This document shows, in pieces, positions 1-9,073 of a DNA stretch of 64,000 nt. Source of the stretch: UBA668 sp963720695 (GTDB lineage: Bacteria; Actinomycetota; Acidimicrobiia; Acidimicrobiales; Ilumatobacteraceae); the NCBI GenBank assembly GCA_963720695.1, contig CAVRGG010000001.1, positions 682,001 to 746,000 of the forward strand, read 5' to 3'. The notes beneath the pieces were generated by a model. The model was not told the origin of the DNA, did no database searches, and saw only the letters and a program-made list of their open reading frames with translations. The position numbers were made by a program, and so were the translations under genes. Position 1 is the stretch's first letter; every line of letters starts with the position of its first letter.

Positions 1-30
1 CCGAAGGAGCGCCCGCGTCGGGGGAGTGGT

Positions 31-50
31 GGTCGGCCGGCGCGCCGACC
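31..50 (-). terminator. Possible terminator hairpin after the small exported protein gene
   Basis: A perfect 7-bp stem (GGTCGGC/GCCGACC) with a 6-base loop lies 16 bases beyond the stop of the minus-strand gene that ends at 67. No U-tract follows, so this is a hairpin-only candidate. Confidence 0.35.
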
Positions 51-66
51 GACGCCGTCACGTGTC

Positions 67-447
67 TCAGGCGGCGGCGCAGTTGTCCGCGGCCCAGGTC
101 TGGAACTCGCCGTACCTGGTGGTGATCCGTTCGCTGACCTTGCTGAGCCGGTCGAGGCGGCGGTCGATGTTGGCGACGCGATCGGTCTCACCGGCGGCCT
201 CGGCCTCTGCGCGCTTGTCCTGCAGCGTGGACACACGGGTCGCGATCTTGTCCTGTGCGGTGGTCACCTTGGCGGCGATGTCGTCCTGGTGGTCGCACTT
301 CTGCTGATCGGTCAGATGCACGTGATGGCGCCGACCGAAGCCGATGCCATCGCCGTTGCCGGCCGCCGATGCGACGGCGCCGACGGCGAGGGTGCCGGTG
401 AGGACCACGCTGGCGATGCCGATGGCGTACTTGCTGCGCTTGTTCAT
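67..447 (-). CDS. Small exported helical protein of unknown function
   Basis: The 126-residue product starts MNKRSKYA and has a Sec-type signal: a basic N-terminus, a hydrophobic stretch at about residues 8-27 and an AxA-like site. The mature part is charged and helical (about residues 45-120) with Gln, Lys and Arg heptad-like spacing and two Cys. This ATG was preferred over an upstream one because AAAGGA sits just before it; the longer reading frame adds a non-signal extension. It faces a divergent SRPBCC gene across about 100 bases. I do not recognise the family. Export and helicity are inferred from composition only. Confidence 0.7.
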   Translation of the reverse strand: MNKRSKYAIGIASVVLTGTLAVGAVASAAGNGDGIGFGRRHHVHLTDQQKCDHQDDIAAKVTTAQDKIATRVSTLQDKRAEAEAAGETDRVANIDRRLDRLSKVSERITTRYGEFQTWAADNCAAA

Positions 448-546
448 GTCTTGGTTTCCTTTCGAGGGGGTGTGACAGGCGCATCGTGAGCCGACGTTGT
501 GAGGAAACTGTGAGGGGAGGTCGATGGATCGGCGATACTGCAGGCA

Positions 547-993
547 ATGGATGTCCATGCATCACTGGAGGCGCCGTGTCGCCCCGACGAACTCTTCGCG
601 TTCGTCGACGACCTGTGCAAGTACCCGGACTGGGTCGATCTGGTGCATCGGGCCGAGACGGTGGTTTCGGACTCCGGCCTGCCGGTGTGGCAGATCGAGC
701 TCCGTGCTCGCCTCGGACCTTTGGCGCGCAGTAAGCAGCTTCGGATGCAGCGCACCGAACTGGACACCGAGGCCTGCACGGTGGTGTTCGAGCGGGCGGA
801 GATCGACGGTCGACGTCACTCGCCGTGGGTCATGCGTGCCTCGGTGATGCCGCTCGACGACGGCAGTCTGTTGCAGATGCACCTTCACTACGGCGGTGCG
901 CTGTGGACCGGGGGAGTCCTCGAGCGAGCGCTCGCCGATCAGATCACGAGTGGTCGGGAGCGACTGCTGGCGTTGGTACGAGCCAGGCGCTGA
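547..993 (+). CDS. SRPBCC (START/polyketide cyclase-like) protein
   Basis: This 148-residue protein has the layout of the SRPBCC ligand-binding fold: an N-terminal strand, then a helix with the FAFVDDLCKYPDW segment, and a C-terminal helix ending in LALVRARR. Members bind or modify hydrophobic ligands; the substrate cannot be read from sequence. The ATG at 547 fits the usual short N-terminus before the PCxPDELF helix. The 3' end overlaps the convergent ABC ATPase gene by 50 bases. Confidence 0.75.
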   Translation: MDVHASLEAPCRPDELFAFVDDLCKYPDWVDLVHRAETVVSDSGLPVWQIELRARLGPLARSKQLRMQRTELDTEACTVVFERAEIDGRRHSPWVMRASVMPLDDGSLLQMHLHYGGALWTGGVLERALADQITSGRERLLALVRARR

Positions 994-1759
994 GCCTGCC
1001 GTCGGCGCGGCGCTCCAGCTGCAACGGCATGCCGAAGCACTCGGACAGCGTCGCAGACGTGAGGGCACGCTCGATGCGGCCCTTTGCGATGACCTCGCCC
1101 TCGCGCAGCATCAGGACGTGGGTCATGCCTGGGGGGACCTCGTCGAGGTGGTGGGTCACCAGGATCAACGGGGGAGCAGCGGGATCCAGCGTCAGCTCCG
1201 ACAGTGCGGTCACCAGTTGCTCGCGTCCGCCGAGATCGAGGCGGGCGCTCGGCTCGTCGAGCAGGAGCAGCCCCGGCTCGTTCATCAACGTGCGGGCCAG
1301 CAGCACCCGCTGCTGCTCGCCTGACGAGAGCGTGCCGAGCGACCGTTCGGCCGTCCACGCCACGCCCATGCGTTCCAGGCAGGCGACGGCCTGGGCCTCG
1401 TCCGCGGTGGTGTATCGATGCCACCAGGTCTCCAGGGCCGCGTACTTGGCGGTCATGACGACGTCGCGTGCTGCGAGTTCGGGTCGCAGCTGACCTGCGA
1501 GGGCAGCGGACATGTAGCCGACCCGTCGGCGCAGCTCACGCACGTCGGTGCGACCCAGGCGTTCGCCGAGCACGTCGACGATTCCCGTCGACGGGTGCTC
1601 GTAGAGGGCGGCGATGCGCAGCAGAGTGGTCTTGCCCGATCCGTTCGCCCCGAGCACGAGCCAACGCTCCTGTGGACGGACCGCCCAGTCGATGGGGGCG
1701 AGGATCTGTCGCTCGTCGCGCACGAAGCTCACACTGGAGAGTTTCAGAACTGCCGGCAT
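944..1759 (-). CDS. ABC transporter ATP-binding protein
   Basis: This is a 271-residue ATPase subunit. The Walker A motif GANGSGKTT is at residues 37-45, the signature LSSGEQQR begins near 144, Walker B LLLLDEP is at 164-170 and the H-loop His is near 203. The family powers transport or, in ModF/YlmA-like stand-alone members, has unclear roles. No permease gene is adjacent, which favours a stand-alone ATPase of the ModF/YlmA type. The ATG at 1759 gives a normal N-terminus; the much longer open frame upstream is antisense to the M23 gene and was rejected. Confidence 0.85.
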   Translation of the reverse strand: MPAVLKLSSVSFVRDERQILAPIDWAVRPQERWLVLGANGSGKTTLLRIAALYEHPSTGIVDVLGERLGRTDVRELRRRVGYMSAALAGQLRPELAARDVVMTAKYAALETWWHRYTTADEAQAVACLERMGVAWTAERSLGTLSSGEQQRVLLARTLMNEPGLLLLDEPSARLDLGGREQLVTALSELTLDPAAPPLILVTHHLDEVPPGMTHVLMLREGEVIAKGRIERALTSATLSECFGMPLQLERRADGRLSAWLVPTPAVAPDHS

Positions 1760-1858
1760 CAAGCCGATGACACTATGCGGCCCCGAATGATCGGAGCGAG
1801 GTCGTGGCCTGCTCTGCGGGTCGTTGGTCCGCCGAACGAGAGGGTGAGAGACCTGAAA

Positions 1859-3073
1859 ATGAGGCAACTGGTAGCCTTGGGTTCGATGCGTCGCTTCGTC
1901 CCGCTCGTTCTCGCGCTGTGCGCGCTGGCGCCGATGGCCCCTGCGACGGCTGCACGCGCCGACGATCCGGCCCAGCAGGCAGCTCGCGAGATCGCCGACG
2001 CACGCGAACGAGCGAATGCGGCTGCCGACGCCTACTTCCAGTCGGAGTCGCGCCTCGACGAGCTGTCGATCGAGACCCAGACCCTCGTCGGCGAGGTCGC
2101 CGACCTCGAAGGCCAGATCTCCACCCTCCAGGACCGGGTGCAACAGATCGCCGTCAACCGCTTCACCCGGTCGTCGGTGTCCTCGTCGCCCCTGCTCAAC
2201 GGGTTCTCCACTCCCGAGGAACTGATGCAGGTGGCCGCGTTGTCGGCCGTCATCAACGACTCCTCCGAGGACGATTTCGACAACTACGACTCGCTCAAGC
2301 TCGATCTCGAGGCCAAGCAGGCGGCGTTGGTCGCCAAGCAGCAGGAAGCCGAGACCCAGAAGGCCACGGCAGCTGCGTTGCGCGATCAGGCGACGTCCGA
2401 GGTCGAGCACCTCAAGGCCGTCGAAGCCGATCGCCTGAAGGACGAGGCCGTCAAGAACGCGCTTGCCGCCGAAGAGGCGGCACGGGCGGCACGGGCCAAC
2501 GCCGACGCGGCGAAGGCAGCCGCGTCGACCACCACCGAGGCCGGATTCGACCCGACGGGTGACGACGGAGGTGGCGGCGTCCCACAGACGACCGCGCCGC
2601 GGTCGGGCGGTGTCGGTGGCCAGACCGGTGGTGGCGGCGCGGGCGGACGACCCGGCGGCGCCGGTGGCAGCGACTACGGAGGGCCGGGCTGGGTCTGCCC
2701 GACCGGAACGGCGCCGGTCGCCTTCGGTGACACCTGGGGCGCCCCCCGCAGCGGCGGACGCCGGCACCAGGGCGTCGACATGATCGGGCCCATCGGTACG
2801 CCGTTGCTCGCAGTGGTCGACGGATTCGCCCAGCCGAAGACCAACGAACTCGGTGGCACGACGATCTGGTTCACGGGCGCCGACGGCAACAAGTACTACT
2901 ACGCCCACCTGGACCACTACGAGAAGCTGGGTGCGGTGAAGGCGGGCGACGTGATCGGCTACATGGGCCAGACCGGCAACGCTCGGTTCAGCGTCCCGCA
3001 CCTCCACTTCGAGGTGCACCCCGGTGGTGGAGCGGCGGTCAACCCGTATCCCACCGTTCGTGCCCACTGCTGA
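1859..3073 (+). CDS. Exported M23-family peptidase with coiled coil (murein hydrolase/activator type)
   Basis: The product is 404 residues. A signal peptide (about residues 10-33, ending APATAARA) is followed by a long coiled coil (about 36-220), a Gly/Thr/Pro-rich linker, and a C-terminal LytM/M23 domain. The domain has the HQGVD segment and the terminal HLHFEV motif, which supply Zn-binding His and Asp residues, so an active enzyme is plausible. The architecture matches EnvC/NlpD-like or RipA-partner proteins that cut or control peptidoglycan cleavage at division. The start at 1859 has GAGAG about 6 bases upstream; the ATG at 1886 is an alternative that begins directly at the signal peptide. 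Confidence 0.85.
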   Translation: MRQLVALGSMRRFVPLVLALCALAPMAPATAARADDPAQQAAREIADARERANAAADAYFQSESRLDELSIETQTLVGEVADLEGQISTLQDRVQQIAVNRFTRSSVSSSPLLNGFSTPEELMQVAALSAVINDSSEDDFDNYDSLKLDLEAKQAALVAKQQEAETQKATAAALRDQATSEVEHLKAVEADRLKDEAVKNALAAEEAARAARANADAAKAAASTTTEAGFDPTGDDGGGGVPQTTAPRSGGVGGQTGGGGAGGRPGGAGGSDYGGPGWVCPTGTAPVAFGDTWGAPRSGGRRHQGVDMIGPIGTPLLAVVDGFAQPKTNELGGTTIWFTGADGNKYYYAHLDHYEKLGAVKAGDVIGYMGQTGNARFSVPHLHFEVHPGGGAAVNPYPTVRAHC

Positions 3074-3132
3074 CCGGGTGCTGCACATCGCCCGGTTCGG
3101 AGCCGGTGGGCGACATCGGCAAGGCTGACGAC

Positions 3133-4068
3133 ATGGAGGACCTCGCCGCCGCACTCGCCTCCGTCCTCGGCGCATCGGAGATCACCGACCTCGTCCGGCT
3201 CTCGGGCGGCGCCTCGCGCGACACGTTCCGGTTCTCGGCCGACGGTCGGCCGCTCATCCTCCAACGTCAGCGCGGTGGTGACACCCGCGACATGGGCATC
3301 GAGGCCCGCGTGCTGCGAGCAGTCCACGCCGCCGGCGTACCGGTCCCAGCACTCATCGCCGCCTCCACTGACTCGACCGCGATCGGATCGGCGTTCATGG
3401 TGTCGGCTGCGGTGGAGGGTGAGACGATCGCCCGCAAGATCCTCCGCGACGATCGGTTCGGCGAGGCTCGGGCCAATCTGCCCGAGCAGCTCGGTCGGGC
3501 GCTCGCTCAGCTCCACGCCGTCGACGTGTCGCGGGTGGAGGGACTGGTCACGCAGGATCAGGTCCAGATGTATCGCGACGTGCTCGACGCGAGTGGTCAA
3601 CCTCACCCCGCCTTCGAGCTCGCGTTCACGTGGCTGCATCAGCACCGACCGCCGTCGACGCGCCCCGCGTTGGTGCACGGCGACTTCCGTCTGGGCAACC
3701 TGATCGTGGGACCGTCGGGGCTCGAGGCCGTGCTCGATTGGGAGCTCGCCCACATCGGCGACCCGATGGAGGACCTCGGGTGGCTGTGCGTCAAAGCGTG
3801 GCGGTTCGGGTCTCCGCATCCCGTCGCCGGCGTGGGCCGGTACGACCAGTTGCTCTCCGCCTACGAGGCCGCGAGCGGCACGACGGTCGATCCCGAGGTC
3901 GTGCGATGGTGGGAGGTGCTCGGCACGTTGAAGTGGGGCATCATGTGCATCGGTCAGGCCAACGCACACCTCTCCGGTGCGGTGAGGAGCCATGAGCTCG
4001 CGGCCATCGGCCGACGCGTGTGCGAGAACGAACACGACCTGTTCCTGGCCTTGGAGGGACGCTGGTGA
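3133..4068 (+). CDS. Phosphotransferase (APH) family protein, ACAD10/FadE36-like
   Basis: This 311-residue protein has the aminoglycoside/choline-kinase fold. The catalytic loop HGDFRLGN lies near residues 182-189, and the DFG-equivalent DWE is near 202-204. The GGASRDTFRF segment near the N-terminus is the nucleotide-binding loop. Members next to DUF6285 genes are common in actinobacteria and resemble the kinase-like domain of ACAD10, which is linked to hydroxy-acyl-CoA breakdown. That function is inference. The ATG at 3133 was chosen; a GTG at 3106 would add nine residues. It overlaps the following gene by 4 bases. Confidence 0.8.
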   Translation: MEDLAAALASVLGASEITDLVRLSGGASRDTFRFSADGRPLILQRQRGGDTRDMGIEARVLRAVHAAGVPVPALIAASTDSTAIGSAFMVSAAVEGETIARKILRDDRFGEARANLPEQLGRALAQLHAVDVSRVEGLVTQDQVQMYRDVLDASGQPHPAFELAFTWLHQHRPPSTRPALVHGDFRLGNLIVGPSGLEAVLDWELAHIGDPMEDLGWLCVKAWRFGSPHPVAGVGRYDQLLSAYEAASGTTVDPEVVRWWEVLGTLKWGIMCIGQANAHLSGAVRSHELAAIGRRVCENEHDLFLALEGRW

Positions 4069-4409
4069 ATCCCCACGACACGCCGTCGGCGACCGAGCTC
4101 GTCGAGTCGGTCCGAGAGTGGCTCGAGCGCGATGTGATGGCGGCGACCAACGGTCGATTGCAGTTCCACACCCGCGTCGCCATCAACGTGCTGGCGATGG
4201 TCGAGCGCGAATTGCAGGTCGGCCCCACCCAGGCGGCCGTCCACCGCGACCGGCTCGCACAGTTGGGCTGTGCCGACGACGCCGAACTGGCTCGTCGGAT
4301 TCGCGAGGGTGAACTCGACGACCGGCTGGACGAGGTTCGGGAACTGGTGTGGGCGACGGTGCGCGACAAGCTCACCGTGGCGAACCCTGCCTACCTCGCC
4401 GCTCGCTGA
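4065..4409 (+). CDS. DUF6285 domain protein
   Basis: This 114-residue protein starts at a GTG that overlaps the stop of the upstream kinase gene (GTGA) and is preceded by TTGGAGGG. The sequence pattern (ELVESVREWLERDV, LQFHTRVAINVLAMVERE) matches DUF6285, a small helical family found beside ACAD10-like phosphotransferases. The two probably work as a pair and are translationally coupled. Its biochemical role is unknown. Confidence 0.8.
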   Translation: MNPHDTPSATELVESVREWLERDVMAATNGRLQFHTRVAINVLAMVERELQVGPTQAAVHRDRLAQLGCADDAELARRIREGELDDRLDEVRELVWATVRDKLTVANPAYLAAR

Positions 4410-4418
4410 CGGCGGCGG

Positions 4419-5480
4419 TCAGCGCCCGGCGCGACTGGACGGGCCGCTCGCCCGCAGCGACACCGGCTGGCCCGCAGCGAGTTGACCGCACGCGGCGTCG
4501 ATGTCGGTGCCGCGATTTCGCCGCACGGTCGCGTTGACGCCCAGTCCGACGAGCAGATCGCGGAATTCGTGGACGCGCGTGGGCGTGGAGCCCACCGTGG
4601 GGTAGCCAGGTGTGGGGTTGAGCGGGATCAGGTTGACGTGCGCCGGCACGCGGAAGCGACGGCACAGGGCGGCGAGCTCCTTCGCATCGCTGGCTCGGTC
4701 GTTGACCCCGGCGATCAGCGCCCACTCGAAGCTGACGCGGCGGCCCTTGGCGGCGAGGTAGGCGGCGCACGCTTCCATCAGCTGATCGAGTGGATACCGC
4801 TTGTTGATCGGGACCAACTCGTCGCGCAGGGTGTCGTTGGCCGCGTGGAGGGACACGGCCAGGTTGACGGGCAGCGGCCTGTCGGTGAGCGTGCGGATCC
4901 CCGGCACGAGGCCCACGGTGCTGATCGTCAGGTGGCGAGCCGACAGGCCGATCGCCCCGTGGAAGCGCTCGACGGCTCCCCACACCGCGGCTTCGTTCGC
5001 CATCGGTTCGCCCATGCCCATGAACACCACGTTGGCCAACCGCCGACCCATCGCCCGGGCGTCGCGTGCCGACGCCACGACCTGCTCGACGATCTCGCCG
5101 ACCGTGAGGTGGCGGGTGAAGCCGGCCTGTCCGGTGGCGCAGAACCCGCACCCCATGGCGCATCCGGCCTGGCTGCTCACGCACACCGTCACGCGGTCCG
5201 GGTAGAGCATCAGGACCGTCTCGATGCGGCTGCCGTCATGCAGCTCCCAGAGGTACTTCACCGTGTCGCCACCGTCGCTGACGCGGCGTACGACCTGGGT
5301 CAGTGCCGTCGGCAGGGCCTCCGCGATCCGGGCGCGGAGCGCCTTGGGCATGTTGGAGATGTCGGCGGGCGCGGCGAGTTGGGTGTACAGCCCGCTCCAC
5401 ACCTGATCGAGCCGGTAGCGCGGTTCGCCCTCGAGCAGCTCACCGAACGCGTCGCGGTCGGGGGTGTAGAGCGTCGTCAC
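4419..5480 (-). CDS. rlmN: Dual-specificity 23S rRNA/tRNA adenine-C2 methyltransferase RlmN
   Basis: This 353-residue radical-SAM enzyme methylates C2 of A2503 in 23S rRNA and A37 of some tRNAs. The cluster motif CAMGCGFC places Cys at about 107, 111 and 114, and the C-terminal AACGQL segment holds the second catalytic Cys. The GMGEPMAN and SLHAANDTLR motifs are typical of the family. The GTG start at 5480 overlaps the stop of the oligoendopeptidase gene (GTGA), so translation is probably coupled. It is last in the mshD-like, pepF-like, rlmN operon. The upstream-extended open frame is a shadow of the peptidase gene. Confidence 0.95.
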   Translation of the reverse strand: MTTLYTPDRDAFGELLEGEPRYRLDQVWSGLYTQLAAPADISNMPKALRARIAEALPTALTQVVRRVSDGGDTVKYLWELHDGSRIETVLMLYPDRVTVCVSSQAGCAMGCGFCATGQAGFTRHLTVGEIVEQVVASARDARAMGRRLANVVFMGMGEPMANEAAVWGAVERFHGAIGLSARHLTISTVGLVPGIRTLTDRPLPVNLAVSLHAANDTLRDELVPINKRYPLDQLMEACAAYLAAKGRRVSFEWALIAGVNDRASDAKELAALCRRFRVPAHVNLIPLNPTPGYPTVGSTPTRVHEFRDLLVGLGVNATVRRNRGTDIDAACGQLAAGQPVSLRASGPSSRAGR

Positions 5481-7300
5481 GCGACCTCGGCGGCGAGTTG
5501 GTCGTAGGCGGCGATCCTGGCGCGGATCACATCGAGGCTGGCCGTCCAGAACGCACCGTCGGTGACGTCGAAACCGAACACGGCGCCCAGTTCCTCCGCA
5601 GTGTTCATCCCGGCGCGGGACAGCGCATCGTCGTAGTGCGTGCGGAACCGGTCGGGGTCCTGCTGGTACTGCGCGTACAGGCCGAGACCGAACAGCAGGC
5701 CGTACGTGTAGGGCCAGTTGTAGTAGTGGGAGCTGTAGTAGTGCGGCTTGACGGCCCACATGTACGGATGCAGGGTGGCCTCATCGATGCCGTCGCCGTA
5801 CGCGTCGCGCTGGGCCTGCAGCATCAGGTCGTTGAGCTCGGTCACACCGAGGGTGCGCCGCTGGCGGCGGGCGAACACCTCGGTCTCGAACAGGAAACGG
5901 CTGCGGATGTCGACCACGACCTGGAGCGACCCTTGGAGGTCCGTGTCGAGGAGCGCCAGGCGGTCGCGGCCCTCCAACCGCTGCAAGCCTTCCTCGACGA
6001 CGAGCGTCTCGCAGAAGATGCTGGCCGTCTCGGCGAGCGCCATCGGCAGCGAGCGCTGGAGTTGCGTGCGATGGGCCAGTTGCGTGTTGTGGTAGGCGTG
6101 GCCGAGCTCGTGGGCGGTGGTCTGCGCGGCGTCGACGCTGCCGCTCCAGTTCAGGAACACCAGCGATCGATCGTCGACGAACGGCATGCAGAACGCGCCG
6201 CCGCCCTTGCCGTCGCGGGGACCGGCGTCGATCCACCGTTCGTCGACGGCGCGATCGACGATGCCGGCAAGCGATCCGCCATAGGAGCCGAATGCGTTGC
6301 GGACGATGTCGAGGCCCTCGTCCCACGAGATCTCTGCCGGCGCGAAGGGGAGGGGGGCGAACAGGTCGGACCAGGGGAGTCCGCCGTCGTGTCCGTGCAG
6401 CCGGGCCTTGCTGTGCATCCAGCGCCGGAAGTCGGGCAGCGATGCGGTGATGGCCTCGTGCATCGCGTCGAACGTGCGCCGGCTGACGCTGTTCGCGAAG
6501 AGGGACGCATCCAACGGCGATGCCCAGCCCCGCCGGCGGTTGACGACGTTGGCCTCACCTTTGACGCCGTTCATCGCTGCCGCGCACGTGACCGCGACCG
6601 TGGGCCACGCCTGCATCTCCGCGTCGTACGCGGCACGGCGCACGGCGGGATCCGAGTGCGTGGCGAGGCCGCGCACGGCGGCCATCGGCAAGGACGTCGG
6701 TGCTCCGTCGGGCATGACCACGGTGGCGGCGAGCTGCGAGGTGACCACGGCCTGGAGGTTGCCCCACGCGCCGGACCCGCTCGGGAGCAGTTCGGCGAAG
6801 AGCCCTTCCTCGGCCTCGGACATCTGATGGGCGGCGCGAGCCGCCAACTTGGACAGCGGGCCGTGGTGCTCGGCGACCTGATCGCTGACGCCGGCGAGCG
6901 CGTCGACGCCGAGCGCCGACGTCCACTCGGCGAGTCGGGCGATGAGCGGCTTCTCGCGCACGGCGGCCATCTCGAACTCACCGAGCAGGCCCTCGGCCTT
7001 CTCGTCGTAGCTGTCGGTGGTGGTGGTCGCGTAGAGGTAGGCGACCAGCACGTTCGAGTGCTCGCGGAACTCGTTGACCGCGGCGAGCACCTCATCAGCC
7101 ACCCGTCCGTCCTCCGTCGTGACCGCCCGCGGCTCGATCGCGCGCACGCCGTGCTGATCGAAGAGGGCCTCGAGCCGGGTGATGTCGGCGCCGGTTCGGT
7201 CCATCGCGTCCTGGAACGAGCGCGAGTCGAAGGACTCGTGGAGATCGGTGACGCTCCAACGCGGGAGTTCGTCGGCGGTCGTGGGGTCCAAAGTCGTCAC
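5477..7300 (-). CDS. M3 family oligoendopeptidase (PepF-like)
   Basis: The 607-residue cytosolic metallopeptidase has the zinc motif HELGH at residues 397-401 within TTAHELGHAYHN, and a downstream FCETLVVEE segment supplying the third ligand Glu. The length is normal for PepF and clade-3 M3 peptidases, which degrade short peptides. No signal peptide is seen. The GTG at 7300 overlaps the stop of the upstream acetyltransferase gene by 4 bases, the same coupling seen at its own 3' end with rlmN. Confidence 0.9.
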   Translation of the reverse strand: MTTLDPTTADELPRWSVTDLHESFDSRSFQDAMDRTGADITRLEALFDQHGVRAIEPRAVTTEDGRVADEVLAAVNEFREHSNVLVAYLYATTTTDSYDEKAEGLLGEFEMAAVREKPLIARLAEWTSALGVDALAGVSDQVAEHHGPLSKLAARAAHQMSEAEEGLFAELLPSGSGAWGNLQAVVTSQLAATVVMPDGAPTSLPMAAVRGLATHSDPAVRRAAYDAEMQAWPTVAVTCAAAMNGVKGEANVVNRRRGWASPLDASLFANSVSRRTFDAMHEAITASLPDFRRWMHSKARLHGHDGGLPWSDLFAPLPFAPAEISWDEGLDIVRNAFGSYGGSLAGIVDRAVDERWIDAGPRDGKGGGAFCMPFVDDRSLVFLNWSGSVDAAQTTAHELGHAYHNTQLAHRTQLQRSLPMALAETASIFCETLVVEEGLQRLEGRDRLALLDTDLQGSLQVVVDIRSRFLFETEVFARRQRRTLGVTELNDLMLQAQRDAYGDGIDEATLHPYMWAVKPHYYSSHYYNWPYTYGLLFGLGLYAQYQQDPDRFRTHYDDALSRAGMNTAEELGAVFGFDVTDGAFWTASLDVIRARIAAYDQLAAEVA

Positions 7301-8199
7301 GGTGGGAGTCCTTCCGGGTTGCGGACGTAGGCCTGATCGATGTGGGAGACCTCGAACCCGAGCGTCTCGTACAGGTGGACCGCCGACGTGTTGGTGGCGT
7401 CGACGTACAGCATCGCCTCCTCGGCGCCTGCCGACTGTAGCCATCCCAACCCGGCCAGTGTGAGGGCCCGGCCGAGGCCCCGACCATGGAAGTCGGGATG
7501 GACGGCGATGACGTAGATCTCCCCGACGAGCGGCTCGCCGTCGGTGGCATGGAGCTTGGTCCAGCAGAACGCCGCCATTCGTCCCTCGATCTCGTGGATG
7601 AGGAAGCCGTCCGCGCGGAACCACGGCTCTCGCTCTCGTTGCTCGACGGTGGCGAGGTCCCATCCACCCTGCTCGCCGTGCCAGGCGAACGCGGCGTTGT
7701 TCACCTCGAGCCACGCCGGTTCGTCGACGCCGACCACGAAGGGGCGCACGTCGATCGGATCGCCGATGTCGATCGGCAGCGGGCGTCGCATCTGCAGGAG
7801 CGCTCGACCGGGCACCATGTCGAGGGAGGCGGCCAACGGGGCGGTGCCCTCGGGATCATGGGTCCACCACGTGACCGGGGCGTCCGCCGGAAGGTCGCCG
7901 AGCAGCGTGCGCAGGAGGTGGACTCGCGCCTCGTCGATGTCACCGTCGTAGCGCGACCAGACGATGGAGTCGATCACGAACCCTTCGTTGCCGGTGGACG
8001 CTTGCGCGTACCCGAGCATCTCGTCGTGCTCATCGGTCGCCACCGCCGCACGGAACCCTTCCCGCGGTCCTTGATCGAGATCGGCACGGAGATGGTCGTT
8101 GAGGTGGGCGCAGTCCAGGATGTGCGCCTCGTGGAGGAAGGCGTGCACCTGCGCGAGGTCGTCCGGTGAGAGTTTTCGCAGGCTCCGGACTCGCACCAT
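7297..8199 (-). CDS. mshD: GNAT acetyltransferase, probable mycothiol synthase
   Basis: The 300-residue product has two GNAT domains. The C-terminal one has the acetyl-CoA loop HGRGLGRALT (about residues 237-246), preceded by GEIYVIAVHP and followed by MLYVDATNTSAVHLYETLGF-type strands. The N-terminal domain is degenerate, as in MshD, which acetylates Cys-GlcN-Ins in the last step of mycothiol synthesis. FCWTK and the double-GNAT layout support MshD over a generic GNAT. The ATG at 8199 was preferred to the GTG three bases downstream. It is first in an operon with the M3 peptidase and rlmN. Confidence 0.75.
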   Translation of the reverse strand: MVRVRSLRKLSPDDLAQVHAFLHEAHILDCAHLNDHLRADLDQGPREGFRAAVATDEHDEMLGYAQASTGNEGFVIDSIVWSRYDGDIDEARVHLLRTLLGDLPADAPVTWWTHDPEGTAPLAASLDMVPGRALLQMRRPLPIDIGDPIDVRPFVVGVDEPAWLEVNNAAFAWHGEQGGWDLATVEQREREPWFRADGFLIHEIEGRMAAFCWTKLHATDGEPLVGEIYVIAVHPDFHGRGLGRALTLAGLGWLQSAGAEEAMLYVDATNTSAVHLYETLGFEVSHIDQAYVRNPEGLPP

Positions 8200-8241
8200 C
8201 CGCCCGAGGCTAATGGCCGGCGAGGACCTAGCCTCCGGATC

Positions 8242-8895
8242 ATGGGTACGCCACGAACCCCCAAGGGCCGCGCAAGGGCGGTCGCCGAGCGCCTCACCGT
8301 GGCGTATCCCGATGCGATCTGTGAGCTCGACCACCGCAACCCGTTCGAACTGCTCGCCGCGACCATCCTGTCGGCACAGACCACCGATGCGCGCGTCAAC
8401 ATGGTGACGCCGACGCTCTTCGCCCGGTATCCCGACGCCGAGGCGCTGGCGGCCGCCGACCAGCCCGAGCTGGAGGAGATCATCCGTTCGACGGGCTTCT
8501 ACCAGAGCAAGGCCCGCAATCTGATCTCGATGGCGAACTCGTTGGTCGACCGGTTCGGTGGTGACGTTCCCACCGACCTGGCCGATCTGGTCACGCTGGC
8601 CGGTGTCGGTCGCAAGACCGGCAACGTCGTGCGCAGCGTGGCGTTCGGGCTGCCCGGGCTCCCCGTCGACACCCACGTCGGACGGTTGTCGAAGAAGCTC
8701 GGCCTGACGACACAGGACGATCCGGTGAAGGTCGAAGCCGACCTCTGCAGCTACCTGCCACGCGCCGAGTGGGGCCCGTTCAGCCTGCGCATGATCCTGC
8801 ACGGGCGACGTGTGTGCGACGCGAAGCAACCACGCTGCGCGGAATGCGTCCTGGAGGACATCTGCCCGTCGTCCTTGCTGCCCCGTCGCCGCTGA
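8242..8895 (+). CDS. nth: Endonuclease III (DNA glycosylase/AP lyase)
   Basis: This 217-residue base-excision repair enzyme removes oxidised pyrimidines. The helix-hairpin-helix LAGVGRKTGNV carries the catalytic Lys at about 125, and VDTHVGR carries the catalytic Asp. The C-terminal 4Fe-4S loop has Cys at 192, 199, 202 and 208 with the canonical C-X6-C-X2-C-X5-C spacing. It starts 42 bases from the divergent mshD-like gene, so the two share a promoter region. Confidence 0.95.
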   Translation: MGTPRTPKGRARAVAERLTVAYPDAICELDHRNPFELLAATILSAQTTDARVNMVTPTLFARYPDAEALAAADQPELEEIIRSTGFYQSKARNLISMANSLVDRFGGDVPTDLADLVTLAGVGRKTGNVVRSVAFGLPGLPVDTHVGRLSKKLGLTTQDDPVKVEADLCSYLPRAEWGPFSLRMILHGRRVCDAKQPRCAECVLEDICPSSLLPRRR

Positions 8896-8940
8896 CAACC
8901 GTCAAGTGTTCATCAAGGCGCCCCACGGACAGCGACGCAC

Positions 8941-8968
8941 TTGCCTCGCTACCAGGTCGGTGTATCAT
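8941..8968 (+). promoter_or_regulatory. Predicted sigma-70-type promoter of the orphan small RNA
   Basis: TTGCCT at 8941-8946 and TATCAT at 8963-8968 are separated by 16 bases, close to the housekeeping consensus and unusually clear for this GC-rich sequence. Transcription would start near 8975, with no plus-strand gene before the terminator at 9039-9075. Confidence 0.55.
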
Positions 8969-8974
8969 GATGCT

Positions 8975-9073
8975 ACTGACCAGGTTCCCGCCACCTGGTT
9001 TGCGAGCGATACTGGGATCCGCCGCCTGGTATCGCGGAGCGACGGCCCCGAAATGGGGCCGTCGCCGCGTTTT
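8975..9073 (+). ncRNA. Candidate small RNA with three consecutive hairpins
   Basis: Between nth and a minus-strand gene, the plus strand holds three perfect hairpins in a row. The first is ACCAGGT/ACCTGGT (8979-8985 with 8993-8999, 7-base loop TCCCGCC). The second is GCGATAC/GTATCGC (9006-9012 with 9029-9035, 16-base loop). The third is GCGACGGCCCC/GGGGCCGTCGC (9039-9049 with 9055-9065, loop GAAAT), followed by CGCGTTTT. A good promoter precedes them and no open frame fits. The CCTGGT of hairpin 1 is repeated at 9025-9030, so an alternative pairing is possible. It recalls two-hairpin C-loop RNAs such as the 6C RNA but lacks runs of six C. No known family was recognised. Confidence 0.5.

Noticed and set aside
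944..3175. 743-residue frame extending the ABC ATPase upstream
   Set aside because: The extension is antisense to the M23 peptidase gene. The family start fits ATG 1759.
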